A DNA stretch of 64,000 nt from Pyxicephalus adspersus (lineage: Eukaryota > Chordata > Amphibia > Anura > Pyxicephalidae). Below the pieces are notes generated by a model. That model was not told the origin of the DNA. It searched no databases and saw only the letters and a program-made list of their open reading frames with translations. Positions 26,074 to 35,389 of the stretch are shown here, one piece after another. The stretch covers positions 23,049,493-23,113,492 of the forward strand of contig NC_092864.1 of NCBI RefSeq assembly GCF_032062135.1. Direction: 5' to 3'. Position numbers and translations under genes: made by a program. Every line of letters starts with the position of its first letter. Position 1 is the first letter of the stretch.

Positions 26074-26330
26074 GTGGAGAGGGTGACTGAGCATCAGGAG
26101 GAGGCCACAGAGTGGCACAATGACAGAGTCTGGAGGTGGCGGCAGCTGCAGCATCAGGCAGAGATCACGAAGTGGCAAGGTGACCTAGTGTGGAGATGGC
26201 AGCAGCAGCATCAGGAGACTACAGAGCGCCAAGGTGACATAGTGTGGAGATGGCAGCAGCAGCATCAGGAGACCACAAAGTGACCCGGTGACAGAGTGGG
26301 GCGGTGGGCGGCAATACCAGTACCCGCTGA
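26074..26330 (+). repeat. CAG/GTGG-rich tandem repeat of about 50 bp
   Basis: Four to five units contain variants of ccacagagtggcacaatgac followed by tggaggtggcggcagc and cagcagcatcaggag. The two central units (26180-26280) are nearly identical and 51 bp apart. Being a multiple of three, the 51-bp pair keeps frames open on both strands (for example 26074-26283 plus, 26185-26454 minus), so these are not evidence of a gene. One more unit lies at 26687-26763 within the 28S-derived region. Confidence 0.8.
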
Positions 26331-26378
26331 CAAAGGTGGGTGAAAGAAGGAGCACTTGGAATCTGATGTGTGGCATCA

Positions 26379-26686
26379 GGTGGGGACTTGACTCCGAGGG
26401 ACTCTCGCTTCTGGCTCCAAGCACCCAGCGCGCACCAGGTGCGAACCGCTCCAAGGACAGCGACAGTAGGGAACTTGACTGGGGCAGTACACCTGTTCAA
26501 CGGTAACACAGGTGTCCTAAGACAAGCTCAGGGAGGACAGATACCTCCCTTGGAGCTGAAGGGCAAAAGCTCACTTGATCTTGATTTTCAGTATGAATAC
26601 AGACTGTGAAAGTAGGCCTCTTGATCCTTGCTACTTTTGGGTTAGGAGCAGGAGGTGTCATAAAATTTACCACAGGGATAACTGGC
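26379..26686 (+). pseudogene. 28S rRNA-derived segment, 5' part
   Basis: The sequence follows the conserved large-subunit rRNA from an expansion-segment flank into the peptidyl-transferase region, in correct order: ggactctcgcttctgg, gacttgactggggca-like block, gtacacctgttcaacggtaa, caggtgtcctaaga, ctcagggaggacagatacct, agggcaaaagctcac, ttgatcttgattttcagtat, gaatacagactgtgaaag, gcaggaggtgtca, taccacagggataactggc. Compared with the vertebrate 28S that I remember, most differences are C-to-T or G-to-A changes plus shortening of the GC-rich tract at 26415-26450. It lies inside the hAT element, in sense on the plus strand and opposite to the transposase. It is a fragment, far shorter than a 28S gene, and not a functional rRNA. 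Identity by eye is high but was not measured. Confidence 0.93.
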
Positions 26687-26763
26687 CACAGAGTGGCACA
26701 ATGACAATGAGTCCAGAGGTGGCGGCAGCTTCAGGAGGCTACACAGTGGCACAATGACAAATC
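26687..26763 (+). repeat. 77-bp hAT repeat unit interrupting the 28S segment
   Basis: The unit (cacagagtggcacaatgaca .. ccagaggtggcggcagc .. cacagtggcacaatgaca) matches the tandem units at 26090-26140. The word actggc stands on both sides (26681-26686 and 26764-26769), and 28S has it only once at this point. So the unit lies between a duplicated 6-bp word. This suggests an insertion or template switch into an already captured rRNA segment. Confidence 0.85.
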
Positions 26764-26900
26764 ACTGGCTTGTGGTGGCCAAGCGTTCATAGCGACGTCG
26801 CTTTGTGATCCTTCGATGTCAGCTCTTCCTATTATTGCGAAGCAGAATTCACCAAGCGTTTGATTGTTCACCCACTAATAGGGGACGTGAGCTGGGTTCA
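26764..26900 (+). pseudogene. 28S rRNA-derived segment, 3' part
   Basis: This continues the 28S sequence exactly where the first part stops: actggcttgtggtggccaag, gcgttcatagcgacgtcgct, gtgatccttcgatgtcagct, cttcctattattgcgaagca, gaattcaccaagcgtttgat, tgttcacccactaatagggg, acgtgagctgggtt. These words belong to the peptidyl-transferase domain and its downstream helices, which are nearly invariant in eukaryotes. The match ends near 26900, where 28S would continue tagaccgtcgtgag. The following sequence belongs to the transposase region. Confidence 0.95.
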
Positions 26901-27921
26901 TTCAGCACATTCAGCTTCTGCGCTGTTGGATGAGTGCATGCATACTGTTGTCTCTTGGCAATCGCTTCAGTGATCAATTGCTGACGGAATAACTGACGAG
27001 GAGTAGGAGGAGCAGGAGCATCTGGACCAGCAGAAGATGGAAATGACATACAGCTCCCTTCGGCTGAGGTGGTGGAGCCTTGACTGCTTGAAACCAGGTG
27101 CATGCCACTGGGTGATGCAGCGGTTGCTGTGGCAGGCTGGACCACCACATTGGAGCCACGGTTCTCCCAGGCCACTTTATGGTGACGCTGCATATGTTGA
27201 CGCAGGGCCGTGGTGCCAACATTGGCACCCTGGCCACGCTTCATCTTCTGCCCACATATTCTACATATGGCAATGTTAACCTCCTCCGGCGGCTTAACAA
27301 AAAACTGCCACACCGCCAAGTAGGTGATTTTCCCCCCAACACTCCGCACTGACCGACTGCTACCGCAGCTGCCTCAGTGAACCCCTGCACCACTACTTTC
27401 CGAGCAGGTAGACTGCTGCGAAGCAGTTGGTCTACCCCGGGCACATTTGGCTCCTGACCTCCCACTGCTGCCACCCTGCTGACTACCAGCCATGCTACCA
27501 CCTTGCTGGCTCAGCTGCTGCCTCACGGGCAAGCTGCCACCCTCTTCTCCCAAGTGTGATCGGCTTCATCATCATCGAGTAGTGTATGCACGTCCTCCTC
27601 AACGGTCTTTGGGTGAGGAGCCTGACCGCTCGCAACACCACCTCCCACACCACTCTCCTCATCACTACTTGCCTGCCTAGCAGAGGAAGCGGCAGATTTC
27701 TCCTCCAGATCTTGGCTGGGCAGTAGCTGCTGAATGTCCTCTACTAGCTCGACCTCGCTGTATAGTGGAGCTGAGTCCACAGCATACAATACCTCCGTGG
27801 CAGCAAAGGACAGAGGCAGGATGAGGAAAGGTGAGGGCACAGGGCATGTTCCTGGGCCATGCCAACTAGGGGTTGTGTCTGACGAACCCACCGACTGTTG
27901 GCGGGGGGTGACTGATGTCAC
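26849..27921 (-). pseudogene. hAT transposase N-terminal remnant with BED zinc finger
   Basis: Read on the minus strand, 27921-27523 codes for an acidic, Ser/Gln-rich segment (QQLLPSQDLEE, then LLDDDEADH). A frameshift near 27547 moves the frame to Gly/Ser/Gln-rich sequence around 27493 and then, after one in-frame TGA at about 27376-27378, to the open frame 27349-26849. That frame contains a BED-type zinc finger: VWQFF at residues 13-17, C29 and C32 (CRIC), then TTALRQHM with H52 and H56/H57. The frame continues through a low-complexity Ser/Pro stretch and PRQLFRQQLITEAIAKRQQ. Its last 17 or so residues are read from antisense 28S sequence. BED fingers bind DNA in hAT transposases and in ZBED proteins. 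The catalytic region is missing. CpG decay (CGA to TGA) would explain the stop. The first ATG of the family protein is not determined. Confidence 0.85.
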
Positions 27922-28115
27922 TTGGGTGGGCTGGGTTGCTGATCAAGACACGACCGCTAGATGACACTGGGAGCTCAGGCCTCTCACTGCGACTCCTGCT
28001 GACACACCCTCTTACTTTGCTGCAAGCACCAGAAAACATTTAGGCCTCTCTGTCTGACATACTTTTACTTGAACAAAATAAATTAAAAGCAAATTGAAAC
28101 ACACAAAAATGCGAC
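27922..28115 (-). other. Spacer between tandem array and transposase remnant
   Basis: On the minus strand the word ttttctggtgcttgcag ends near 28020 and resembles a splice acceptor. If the promoter at the right end is real, the tandem array could be intronic or 5' untranslated sequence. This is inference; no transcript evidence is available. Confidence 0.35.
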
Positions 28116-29824
28116 AAATATATTTTTATTTTTGTACAGAAATAGGCCACTAAACGCTTTTACCACAAATAACTGCAACAGTGAACTGCGTATATATATT
28201 TTTATTTTTGTACTCAAATACGTCACTAAACGCTTTCAACACATATAACTGCAGAAGTGAACTGAGAATATATTTTTATTTTTGTACTGAAATACCTTAC
28301 TAAATGCGCTCACCACAAACAACTGCAACAGTGAAGTGCGTATATATATATATATATTTTTTTTTGTACTGAAATAGGCCACTAAACGCTTTCACCACAA
28401 ATACACTGCAACAGTGAACTGCGTATAGATTTTTCTTTTTGTACTGAAATACGTCACTAAATGTTTTCACCACATATAACTGCAGAAGTGAACTGAGAAT
28501 ATATTTTTATTTTTGTACAGAAATAAGTCACTAAACGCTTTCACCACAAATATCTGCAACAGTGAAATTTTTCTTTTTGTACTGAAATAGGCCACTAAAC
28601 GCTTTCACCCCATATAACTGCAGAAGTAAACTGACAATATATTTTTATTTTTGTACTGAAATACGTCACTAAACGCTTTCACCACAAATATCTGCAACAG
28701 TTAACTGCGTATATATTTTTCCTTTTGTACTCAAATACGTCACTAAATGCTCTTACCACATATAACTGCAGAAGTGAACTGAGAATAAATTTTTCTTTTT
28801 GTACTGAAATACGTCACTAAACGCTTTCATCACAAATATCTGCAATCGTAAAATGCGTATATATTTTTCTTTTTGTACTCAAATATGTTACTAAAAAATT
28901 TAACCACAACTAGCTGCAACAGTGAACTGCGTATATATTTTTCTTTTTGTACTTAAATACGTCACTAAATGCTTTTACCACATATACCTGCAGAAGTGAA
29001 CTAAGTATATATTTTTCTTTTTGTACTGAAATACGTCACTAAACGCTTTCACCACAAATAACTGCAACAGTGAACTGCGTATATATTTTTATTTTTGTAC
29101 TGAAATAGGCCACTAAACGCTTTCACCACAAATAACTGCAACAGTGAACTGCGTATATATTTTTCTTTTTGTACTGAAATAGGCCACTAAAGGCTATCAC
29201 CACCAATAACTGCAACAGTGAACTGCGTAAATATTTTTCTTTTTGTACTTAAATACGTCACTAAATGCTTTCACCACATATACCTGCAGAAGTGAACTCA
29301 GAATATATGTATTTTTTTATAGTGAAATACGTCACTAAATGCTTTCACCACATATAACTGCAGAAGTGAACTGAGAATATATTTTTATTTTTTTACTGAA
29401 ATATGTTACTAAACGCTTTCACCACAAATAACTGCAACAGTGAACTGCCTATATATTTTTCTTTTTGTACTCAAATACGTCACTAAATGTTTCACCGCAT
29501 ATAACTGTAGAAGTGAACTCAGAATATATATTTTTTTGTACTGAAATGAGTCACTAAACGCTTTCACCACAAATATCTGCAACAATTCACTGCGTATATA
29601 TTTTTCTTTTTTTACTGAAAAAGGTCACTAAATGCTTTCACCACATATAACTGCGGAAGTGAAGTGCGTATATATTTTTCTTTTTGTACTGAAATAGGCC
29701 ACTAAACCTTTCACCACAAATAACTGCAACAGTGAAGTGCGTATATATTTTTCTTTTTGTACTGAAATAGGCCACTAAATGCTTTCACCACATATAACTG
29801 CAGAGGTGAACTGAGAATATATCT
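28116..29824 (-). repeat. 74-bp tandem array, about 23 units in two subtypes
   Basis: Each unit follows the pattern tgtactgaaata-(ggcc/cgtc)-actaaacgctttcacc. Subtype A continues acaaataactgcaacagtg..ctgcgtat. Subtype B continues acatataactgcagaagtg..ctgagaat. By eye the order is A B A A B A B A B A A B A A A B B A B A B A B, 13 A and 10 B. A and B often alternate, giving a 148-bp dimer. Unit 6 is shortened by loss of the ctgcgtat block. About ten units contain tacgtcac, which is an ATF/CREB-like TGACGTA on the minus strand. The array lies between the promoter-like cluster and the transposase remnant. Confidence 0.93.
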
Positions 29825-30044
29825 CCAAATAATCTTTCTCTGCACTTTTAAATTGCTTTTCTAGGACTGTCCCTAGCGCCTTCTGACGTCTCTCCCTGCA
29901 CTAAGATGCTGTGAAATGATACCTCCCTATCATTTTCCTGCACTTATAAATTGTTTTTCAAATTTTTCCAATCACTCTCCCTAGCGCCTGCACATGTCTC
30001 TCCCTTCACTCAGATTGCTGTAAAATGTCTTAATGGAAGATGGC
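29825..30044. other. hAT interior between array and promoter-like cluster
   Basis: Two related blocks, ctccctagcgccttctgacg-like and ctccctagcgcctgcacatg, each with cctgca and aaattg near them, lie about 110 bp apart. This suggests an old direct duplication of about 110 bp (29850-29900 and 29940-30010). Nothing is coded. Confidence 0.45.
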
Positions 30045-30105
30045 TGAGGCTTTTTATAGAGCTGTGACATCACAGGGCTGGCTGGCTGGCTGGCTGCTGA
30101 TTGGC
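30045..30105 (-). promoter_or_regulatory. Promoter-like cluster for the transposase strand
   Basis: On the minus strand, in order: an inverted attgg, giving CCAAT (30100-30104), a (CCAG)n run (30076-30099), a CRE-like tgatgtca (30065-30072) and TATAAAAA (30051-30058). Transcription would start roughly at 30020-30030 and run leftward through the array into the BED-finger region. Spacing and order suit a pol II promoter. Activity is not shown. A plus-strand frame of 117 codons crosses this site and is not a gene. Confidence 0.6.
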
Positions 30106-30303
30106 TGCATGCATGGCATTATGGGTCATCCTGCCTTCCCAGAGTTCCTTGCCCCTTGTCCTCACATGTGTTGCAGCTATTTTAGAAAAAATTGCAATTC
30201 GTTACCACGAAGGAAATTCAGATTCGTTGCGAATCGAATTTTTTGTGAAATTCGGATCGAATTCCACTTCGTCAGCTTCGATTCACTCATCTCTAGACAT
30301 GAC

Positions 30304-30372
30304 CATAAATTTTGTAAAGCACTGTGTAATATGGTGGTGCTATATAAATACTGGATAATAATAATTAGTAAA
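30304..30372 (+). mobile_element. SINE-like copy, 3' segment with (AAT)n tail
   Basis: Directly after the right target duplication the SINE resumes with aaattttgtaaagcactgtg and gtggtgctatataaatactg. It ends in aataataataat. It fits the 3' end of the copy at 53618-53882 (cttgtaaagcgctgca .. aataataat), which confirms that 25397-25640 and this segment were once contiguous. Confidence 0.75.
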
Positions 30373-31006
30373 CTCAGTCATCATCATTTGTGAAAAATTA
30401 GTTTCATTGGTAAACTCCAGAGAAGCAGACAGTTTATTTTTACATCTTAGAATGAATAGATGACATAACAGTTTAATTCTAGGCAGCCAGTTTTTTAATC
30501 CAAAACCACCTAGGGAATCCAGCATATAGAAAGTGGAATGATTATAGTAGCAGTATTACAAAATGAACAACATTTCTAACCAGGAAATTATGGAACAATA
30601 TCATTAGATTGAACCAACAGTAAGGGTCCAGAAGACATAATCTTGAAGGAATGCCACTGGTCGGGATACCAACTATGTTAGTGCCATACCTGTGTCATAC
30701 CTAGGTATGCGCTCTCTTGCTTTGTGTTTCTGTATTTTGCAATCTAGGCATCTTTGATAGGTGACATAGACATATCATAGACCTGAAAAATCTACCAAAA
30801 ATTCTGGCATATCGCAACAAGTCTGATGTACAGTGACTACTTGAAAGTATTGATATTAGTATAGTATAATAGCGCTATCTTGGTCATTCTCACATGTCCC
30901 ACCTGATTATTGGACAGTGAAGGAGCAGCAGCCAACTAATTAGATTATCTTTTACTTGTTCTTAGGTCTTTAGATTCACACTAGTTGCATTTAAAAAAAA
31001 TGAAAT

Positions 31007-31009
<3 letters not shown>
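30373..31009. other. Intergenic, nothing recognised
   Basis: No gene or transposon end was found. Confidence 0.4.

Positions 31010-31059
<50 letters not shown>
31010..31059. repeat. (TA)n microsatellite, about 25 units
   Basis: Uninterrupted TA dinucleotides over about 50 bp. The neighbouring frame that encodes alternating Tyr-Ile is an artefact of this tract. Confidence 0.98.
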
Positions 31060-31060
<1 letters not shown>

Positions 31061-31889
31061 CAGTATTATTTGGTACAACATCTCCTTTAAGATTAGGGTT
31101 TGTTTGTTGTTTTGTTTTACTTTTTTGTTTTCCTGTTATTTGTATAGGAGATTACCTGCTGGTCCAATGCACCTGGTGAATGCTAAATGATACCAGAACT
31201 GATGACAATCTGATGCCAATAATAATAGCCCAAAGCAGTCAACACAGACCTTAACAACTCTGATTTTTCATGATGTACCTCACTTATGCAACTTTTTCTT
31301 AGAGGTCTTCTTTATACAAATATGAAGTTATCCAAACACAGACTCTGACAAAGAGGACTTGAGGACGCCTGTATTTTCCATATTAAAATCTGCCATAAAT
31401 AGTCAGAGTAATGCAGAGCAGTAGGATAAATGTCTCCTACCCAGCATGATGATGATTATTAGAGATTAAAGTATACACTGGGAAGCTTTCGTGCTACATG
31501 TATTAACATGGAAAATCAATAATTATTCAGAGTGTTTTCTAGAGCAGTTCATCAACTGGAGGGTTATCCAGATTCAGAGAGTGATTCTCATCTATAATTA
31601 ACATACTAAGTGCCCACACTGGGGGTACTATGCACAATCAATTTGTTTTTATTATATGAAGGTCTAAAGGAGGCATTTACTGGCAAGGTAAACTGTTTTA
31701 TAGAGTTATTAAATACACACATCTGAGGTTTCTTAAAGGAACCCCATATACTTATCATTTATGGGAGGTGTATATGTAAACACTAAATCCTTTAATATAT
31801 ATATATAGAAGTGTTACTAATTATCATTGCTTAAATCTTCAGTTTTTCAACCTGTACATACAAGTGCAAGCACATTTGCCTATTAAACA
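31060..31889. other. Intergenic, nothing recognised
   Basis: No recognised feature beyond short T-rich runs near 31100-31140. Confidence 0.4.
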
Positions 31890-32995
31890 TACAGTCATTA
31901 GTAAAAAAAAGTACACCCTCTAACAGGATATAAGGATATAATAAAAAATCATCTTGTGTTGTTACTAGGTCTTAAAATTAGGTAAATACAGCCCGAGATG
32001 TACAACAATAATAATTGTATTTCACACTGTCATTATTTATTTGGCAAATACTTCAAAATGCAGAGGCAGTGTATAAATTAAGTACACCTTCCAAAGGATT
32101 TAGAAGAGTAACTTGCAGCCAGGTGCTGTGAATTAAATGCACTTGATTAAATGATCATCAGCAACTATGACCAACTCTATAAAAGCAGAAATGTTGGAAG
32201 CTTGAAGGTCTGGAACATTCAGATGTGTACAATGCCAAGTAAAAACTTAATCAATGATCTTTGATTTATTTTAAAAAAGAGTATAAGGCCGATTTCAAAA
32301 GTCCATCATTCTACAGTGGAAAAAAAAATTCTTTAGTTGAAAACATTCCAGACAGTTGCCATCTTCCCACTAGTGAATATCCCAGCAAACTCACCCCACA
32401 GTCAGAGCATGCAATACTCAAGGAAACTGCAAAAAACCCAAGAGCTACTCACACTCTACAGGCCTTGGCATGGTAAATGTTAACATTTATGACAGTACAA
32501 ATAAAAAAACGACTGAACAAGTGTGGCTTGTTTGGAATTGTTTGCTAAGAGAAAGCTTCTTCTCTTTGAAAAGAATATGTCAGCATGACTTAGCCTTGCA
32601 AAGCTGTCTCTGAACAAACCAAGGAACTTTTGGAATATTGTCACTTGGACAGAGAACAAAGTTTGTTTGGCCATAATGCCCAGTGCCACATTTGTGGAAA
32701 ACTAAACACAGTATAAATACCTAACAACTACTGTCAAGCACGGGGGTGGAAGGGTGGTGATTTGGGCTTGTGTTGCAGCCACAGAACCTAGGTACCTTAC
32801 AATCATTAGGTTACCTCTGTATACAAAACTAATCTAGAGTCAGTCATGTGAGGCTATTTGTGCAACTGCTATAGCTTGGCAGACGTTGGGTCATGCAACA
32901 GGACAATAATCCTGAGTACACCTGCAGCCCTACAATAGAATAGCATGTGTGATACAAATGATTGCCCAGTACAGTATATAAGGGCACCCTGGATC
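31890..32995 (+). mobile_element. Tc1-like element, decayed, with transposase pseudogene
   Basis: The 5' end starts acagtcattag then aaaaaaaagtacaccctc, the form of a Tc1-type terminus. Downstream are the usual pre-ORF words (ctataaaagcagaaatgttg, ctggaacattcagatgtg). The right end is missing: sequence after about 32995 has no reverse complement of the left terminus. The element is old, with many indels. Confidence 0.8.
32232..32960 (+). pseudogene. Tc1-like transposase pseudogene
   Basis: The start ATG (32232) begins the family's MPS/MPR-type opening. Recognisable stretches in broken frames include kkrLNKcGLFGi (about 32500), LFGHNAQCHI (about 32665-32695), VKHGGG (32733-32750) followed by VIWACVAA, and MQQDNNPEYT containing the second catalytic aspartate (QQDN, 32896-32907). 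The segment with the first catalytic aspartate, normally W-T-D-E, is disrupted near 32650 by a deletion (LDREQ). The third catalytic acidic residue is not reached. Stops and frameshifts are frequent, so no active protein is possible. Confidence 0.85.
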
Positions 32996-34035
32996 AAGTC
33001 ATGGTTAATTCCTACCATTTACAGACACATTCTTTTTCTTTTCAGCAAGCCTGACTAAAGAAAACATGTACCATGTTAAAGCTGAATTCTACTCAGCACC
33101 ATAAAGTACCCTCTACCCTCCTCTTCCTTCCTTGTATAGTGTCCCTTTTTTTCATACATAAACCCTGTGCTGTGAAATTGCTCTTCTTGGCACCTGTGTT
33201 GTCATTACATTTTTAGCACTTTCTTTATTTTCTTTTAGCACAAGCAACTTTTCTTTGCAGTAATTACACATGATTCACCCACCTGAACCAGTCAACCAGT
33301 AAGGAAAAGTTCAGACTCAGCACAGTAGTGACTCCTGAAGAGGAAACTACTGCACATCTATGAGTAGTCCATGGAGTGACTGTCAAATTGCTATATTACA
33401 GTTCTTTTTGTGCACTTCATGTGATGTGGCCATCAGTGGTAAGTAAAGGATCTTTCAGGTGCACATTATAAGATTTCCATTTCTGATCACCAGAAATGTT
33501 CAGGGGGGGTGTAAATAACGCTATTTGTAGCCCATCGGCTATGAATGAGGGGTCGGTAAAATATTGTGACGTCCTGTACATATCAAGTATGCTTCCAATC
33601 AGGTAGTAAATTTTATGGAAAAAACACATGACATGCCTGGATAATTGGGCTTAAATGTTGAATCATCCTCCTCTGTATATGAACAACTTTAGCAACAATT
33701 TAGGTAAATTACTGCTGATTTATGATATCTCTCAATGGTCCATGTAAAGGGGCTTCATGCCTAAGTTGCCAGGTTCCCTCCTGATGCATCCATCAAGAAA
33801 ATCACTCTCAGTTTTATTTTTTCACTTACTTTACATACCATGGTAAACAATAGAAATAGGAAAACTCCCCTTAGAGATTCCGGAAAAATAAAATTTCATG
33901 ACGAGAAAAGTAGTTTTAGGAGACCCCACAGGAAAAACTTTCAAAAAAGCCTTCAAAAGATATTAGACACTTACAAAAACCTATCATTATTAATAATCAT
34001 GGCCAAATCCCCAAGATAATTTTTTAGATCTTTGA
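32996..34035. other. Intergenic, nothing recognised
   Basis: No supported feature. The 70-codon minus-strand frame at 33417-33629 has no domain. Confidence 0.4.
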
Positions 34036-34262
34036 GAACCTATGCTATAAGTTCTATATCTAAATCTCACAGTACATTACCATGGTAGTCAGTGAGAAGA
34101 ATGCCTCTTACATTGCTGGCCATTCACTGGGAAGAATGTCACCATTTTAGATAGCCAAAAGGAATTGTATTAGTGGTAACTGACCTGACTTATCCAAATG
34201 GTAACTGTGGAGGAACTCTAGATTTCAATGGAACCCTGCTTGAGAAACACTGATCTAACCTA
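34036..34262 (+). repeat. Member of the 31-bp-motif dispersed repeat family
   Basis: Order of parts: gagaacctatgctataag and ctatatctaaatctcacagt, then catggtagtcagtgagaaga and ttacattgctggccattcac units, then ttagtggtaactgacctgac, and the ending ggaaccctgcttgagaaaca. It gives the clearest view of a short (2-3 unit) copy of the family expanded at 51.5 kb. Confidence 0.7.
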
Positions 34263-35389
34263 ACATTGAAATGTTGCTTTTGGGTGGACTGGCTCTTTAA
34301 ACATTTCACTCTACTACTACACGAAGAAAAATGTCTTGCGGACTGCCCAGTAATCAAGGGGTTATAATTTGCAAATAGCTTTTATTGTATTCTTTGAGAC
34401 ATGAATAATTAACCTGTCTAGATATCTTATTGTGATTCTGTTTTCTACTGCAGCAGATCGATGCAAAAGCAATCCTGTCCACTAAGCATAACTGACGCAC
34501 AGAACCAAATCATTCCACTAGCAAAAAAAGAAACAAATCCAGTCTTTTTTATTTTTAACTCTATAAACATTATTTGTTCTATTTCAGGACACTTTAGAGG
34601 GACTGCAAGAGGCCACAGTATGTCTCCAAATGATATTTGTTCACCTAGTAAGATATACGCCACTGCAGACAGACCTCCAGGCCTGCAAACCTCAAGCCAC
34701 CTCTCCAACAGAAACAGTAATTAGCGCAAGGAGATCAGGACAGTGAAAAGAGAGTGGAAAGCATTTAAATGTAGAATTATGGTCATGGCTTTGCAGGTTT
34801 GCAATTGCTTAAGATTTACTTTTATGACCTGTTTGTGTATTCTAAAAACATACATGTTAATCCCTCTTGACATCACTCATCATAAACTGCTCCTATGTTC
34901 ATAGAAATACTGATCCGATCTAAAAAGAGATGACATGGAATAAAGTCGTTATTGTAAAAATGTTCTATAGTGATTTATGGAATCTGAACTCCACCTTAGC
35001 GCTCTACATGCAGGTTCAAGTTAGGTAGACTTGTACTTTCCCATTACTATTTATATTTTTTGTAGTCATCTATCTTATGGAGGTGACATATGCCATGGAA
35101 CTTAAAAAAAATATGTACATGCATATAAGTTACCAACTCAAGGCTACAATCTATTCTAGATTGAAATAGACACCTGAAAGTAAAAATAACAGATCGGTAC
35201 GGGCATTCGAAAACACAATTGGCAATAAAGAGAGTAGTTTTTTTTTCTAGATTTCATCCTCCTGGCTGTGGGGTTCTGTATCATTGGTGGAATGGGCAGT
35301 GGTAGAAAAAAGCAGCCAAATTCTCAAAATCTGAGCATGGGCGATACCTAGCTGTGTACTGTTGTATTAGGTAGTCCAAAATGGTCTAT
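34263..35389. other. Intergenic, nothing recognised
   Basis: Complementary 87-codon frames at 34445-34724 on both strands have no recognised domain and no splice context. Confidence 0.4.

Larger units (their letters stand above)
25641..30295 (-). mobile_element. hAT-superfamily DNA transposon with captured 28S rRNA sequence
   Basis: The ends are inverted repeats: left tagagatgagcgaat; right, reverse complemented, tagagatgagtgaat. They fit the hAT end consensus YARNG. Perfect 8-bp duplications gacatgac flank the element (25633-25640 and 30296-30303), and 8 bp is the hAT length. Subterminal regions hold several attcg/cgaat words. The minus-strand order is promoter-like cluster, 74-bp tandem array, acidic plus BED-finger transposase N-terminus, 28S rRNA segment, then a roughly 50-bp tandem repeat. 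No RNase-H-like catalytic domain or hAT dimerisation region is present, so this copy cannot be autonomous. It sits inside a SINE and is therefore younger than it. Confidence 0.92.

Noticed and set aside
26074..26509. Overlapping 69-96 codon frames on both strands as genes
   Set aside because: They follow from a tandem repeat with period near 51 bp and from GC-rich rRNA-derived sequence.
26379..26900. Functional 28S rRNA gene or rDNA locus
   Set aside because: Only a few hundred bases, interrupted, mutated, without 18S/5.8S neighbours, and enclosed by hAT ends.
26849..27349. Host ZBED-type gene exon
   Set aside because: It lies between hAT termini, is disrupted upstream by a frameshift and a stop, and ends in antisense rRNA sequence.
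28116..29824. CRISPR-like array
   Set aside because: Units are contiguous without spacers, in a vertebrate transposon. It is a tandem satellite-type array.
30040..30393. 117-codon plus-strand frame
   Set aside because: It crosses the promoter-like cluster, the hAT terminus and the SINE junction, so it cannot be an ancestral gene.
30985..31179. Tyr-Ile repeat peptide
   Set aside because: Translation of the (TA)n tract; the same holds for 55779-56039.
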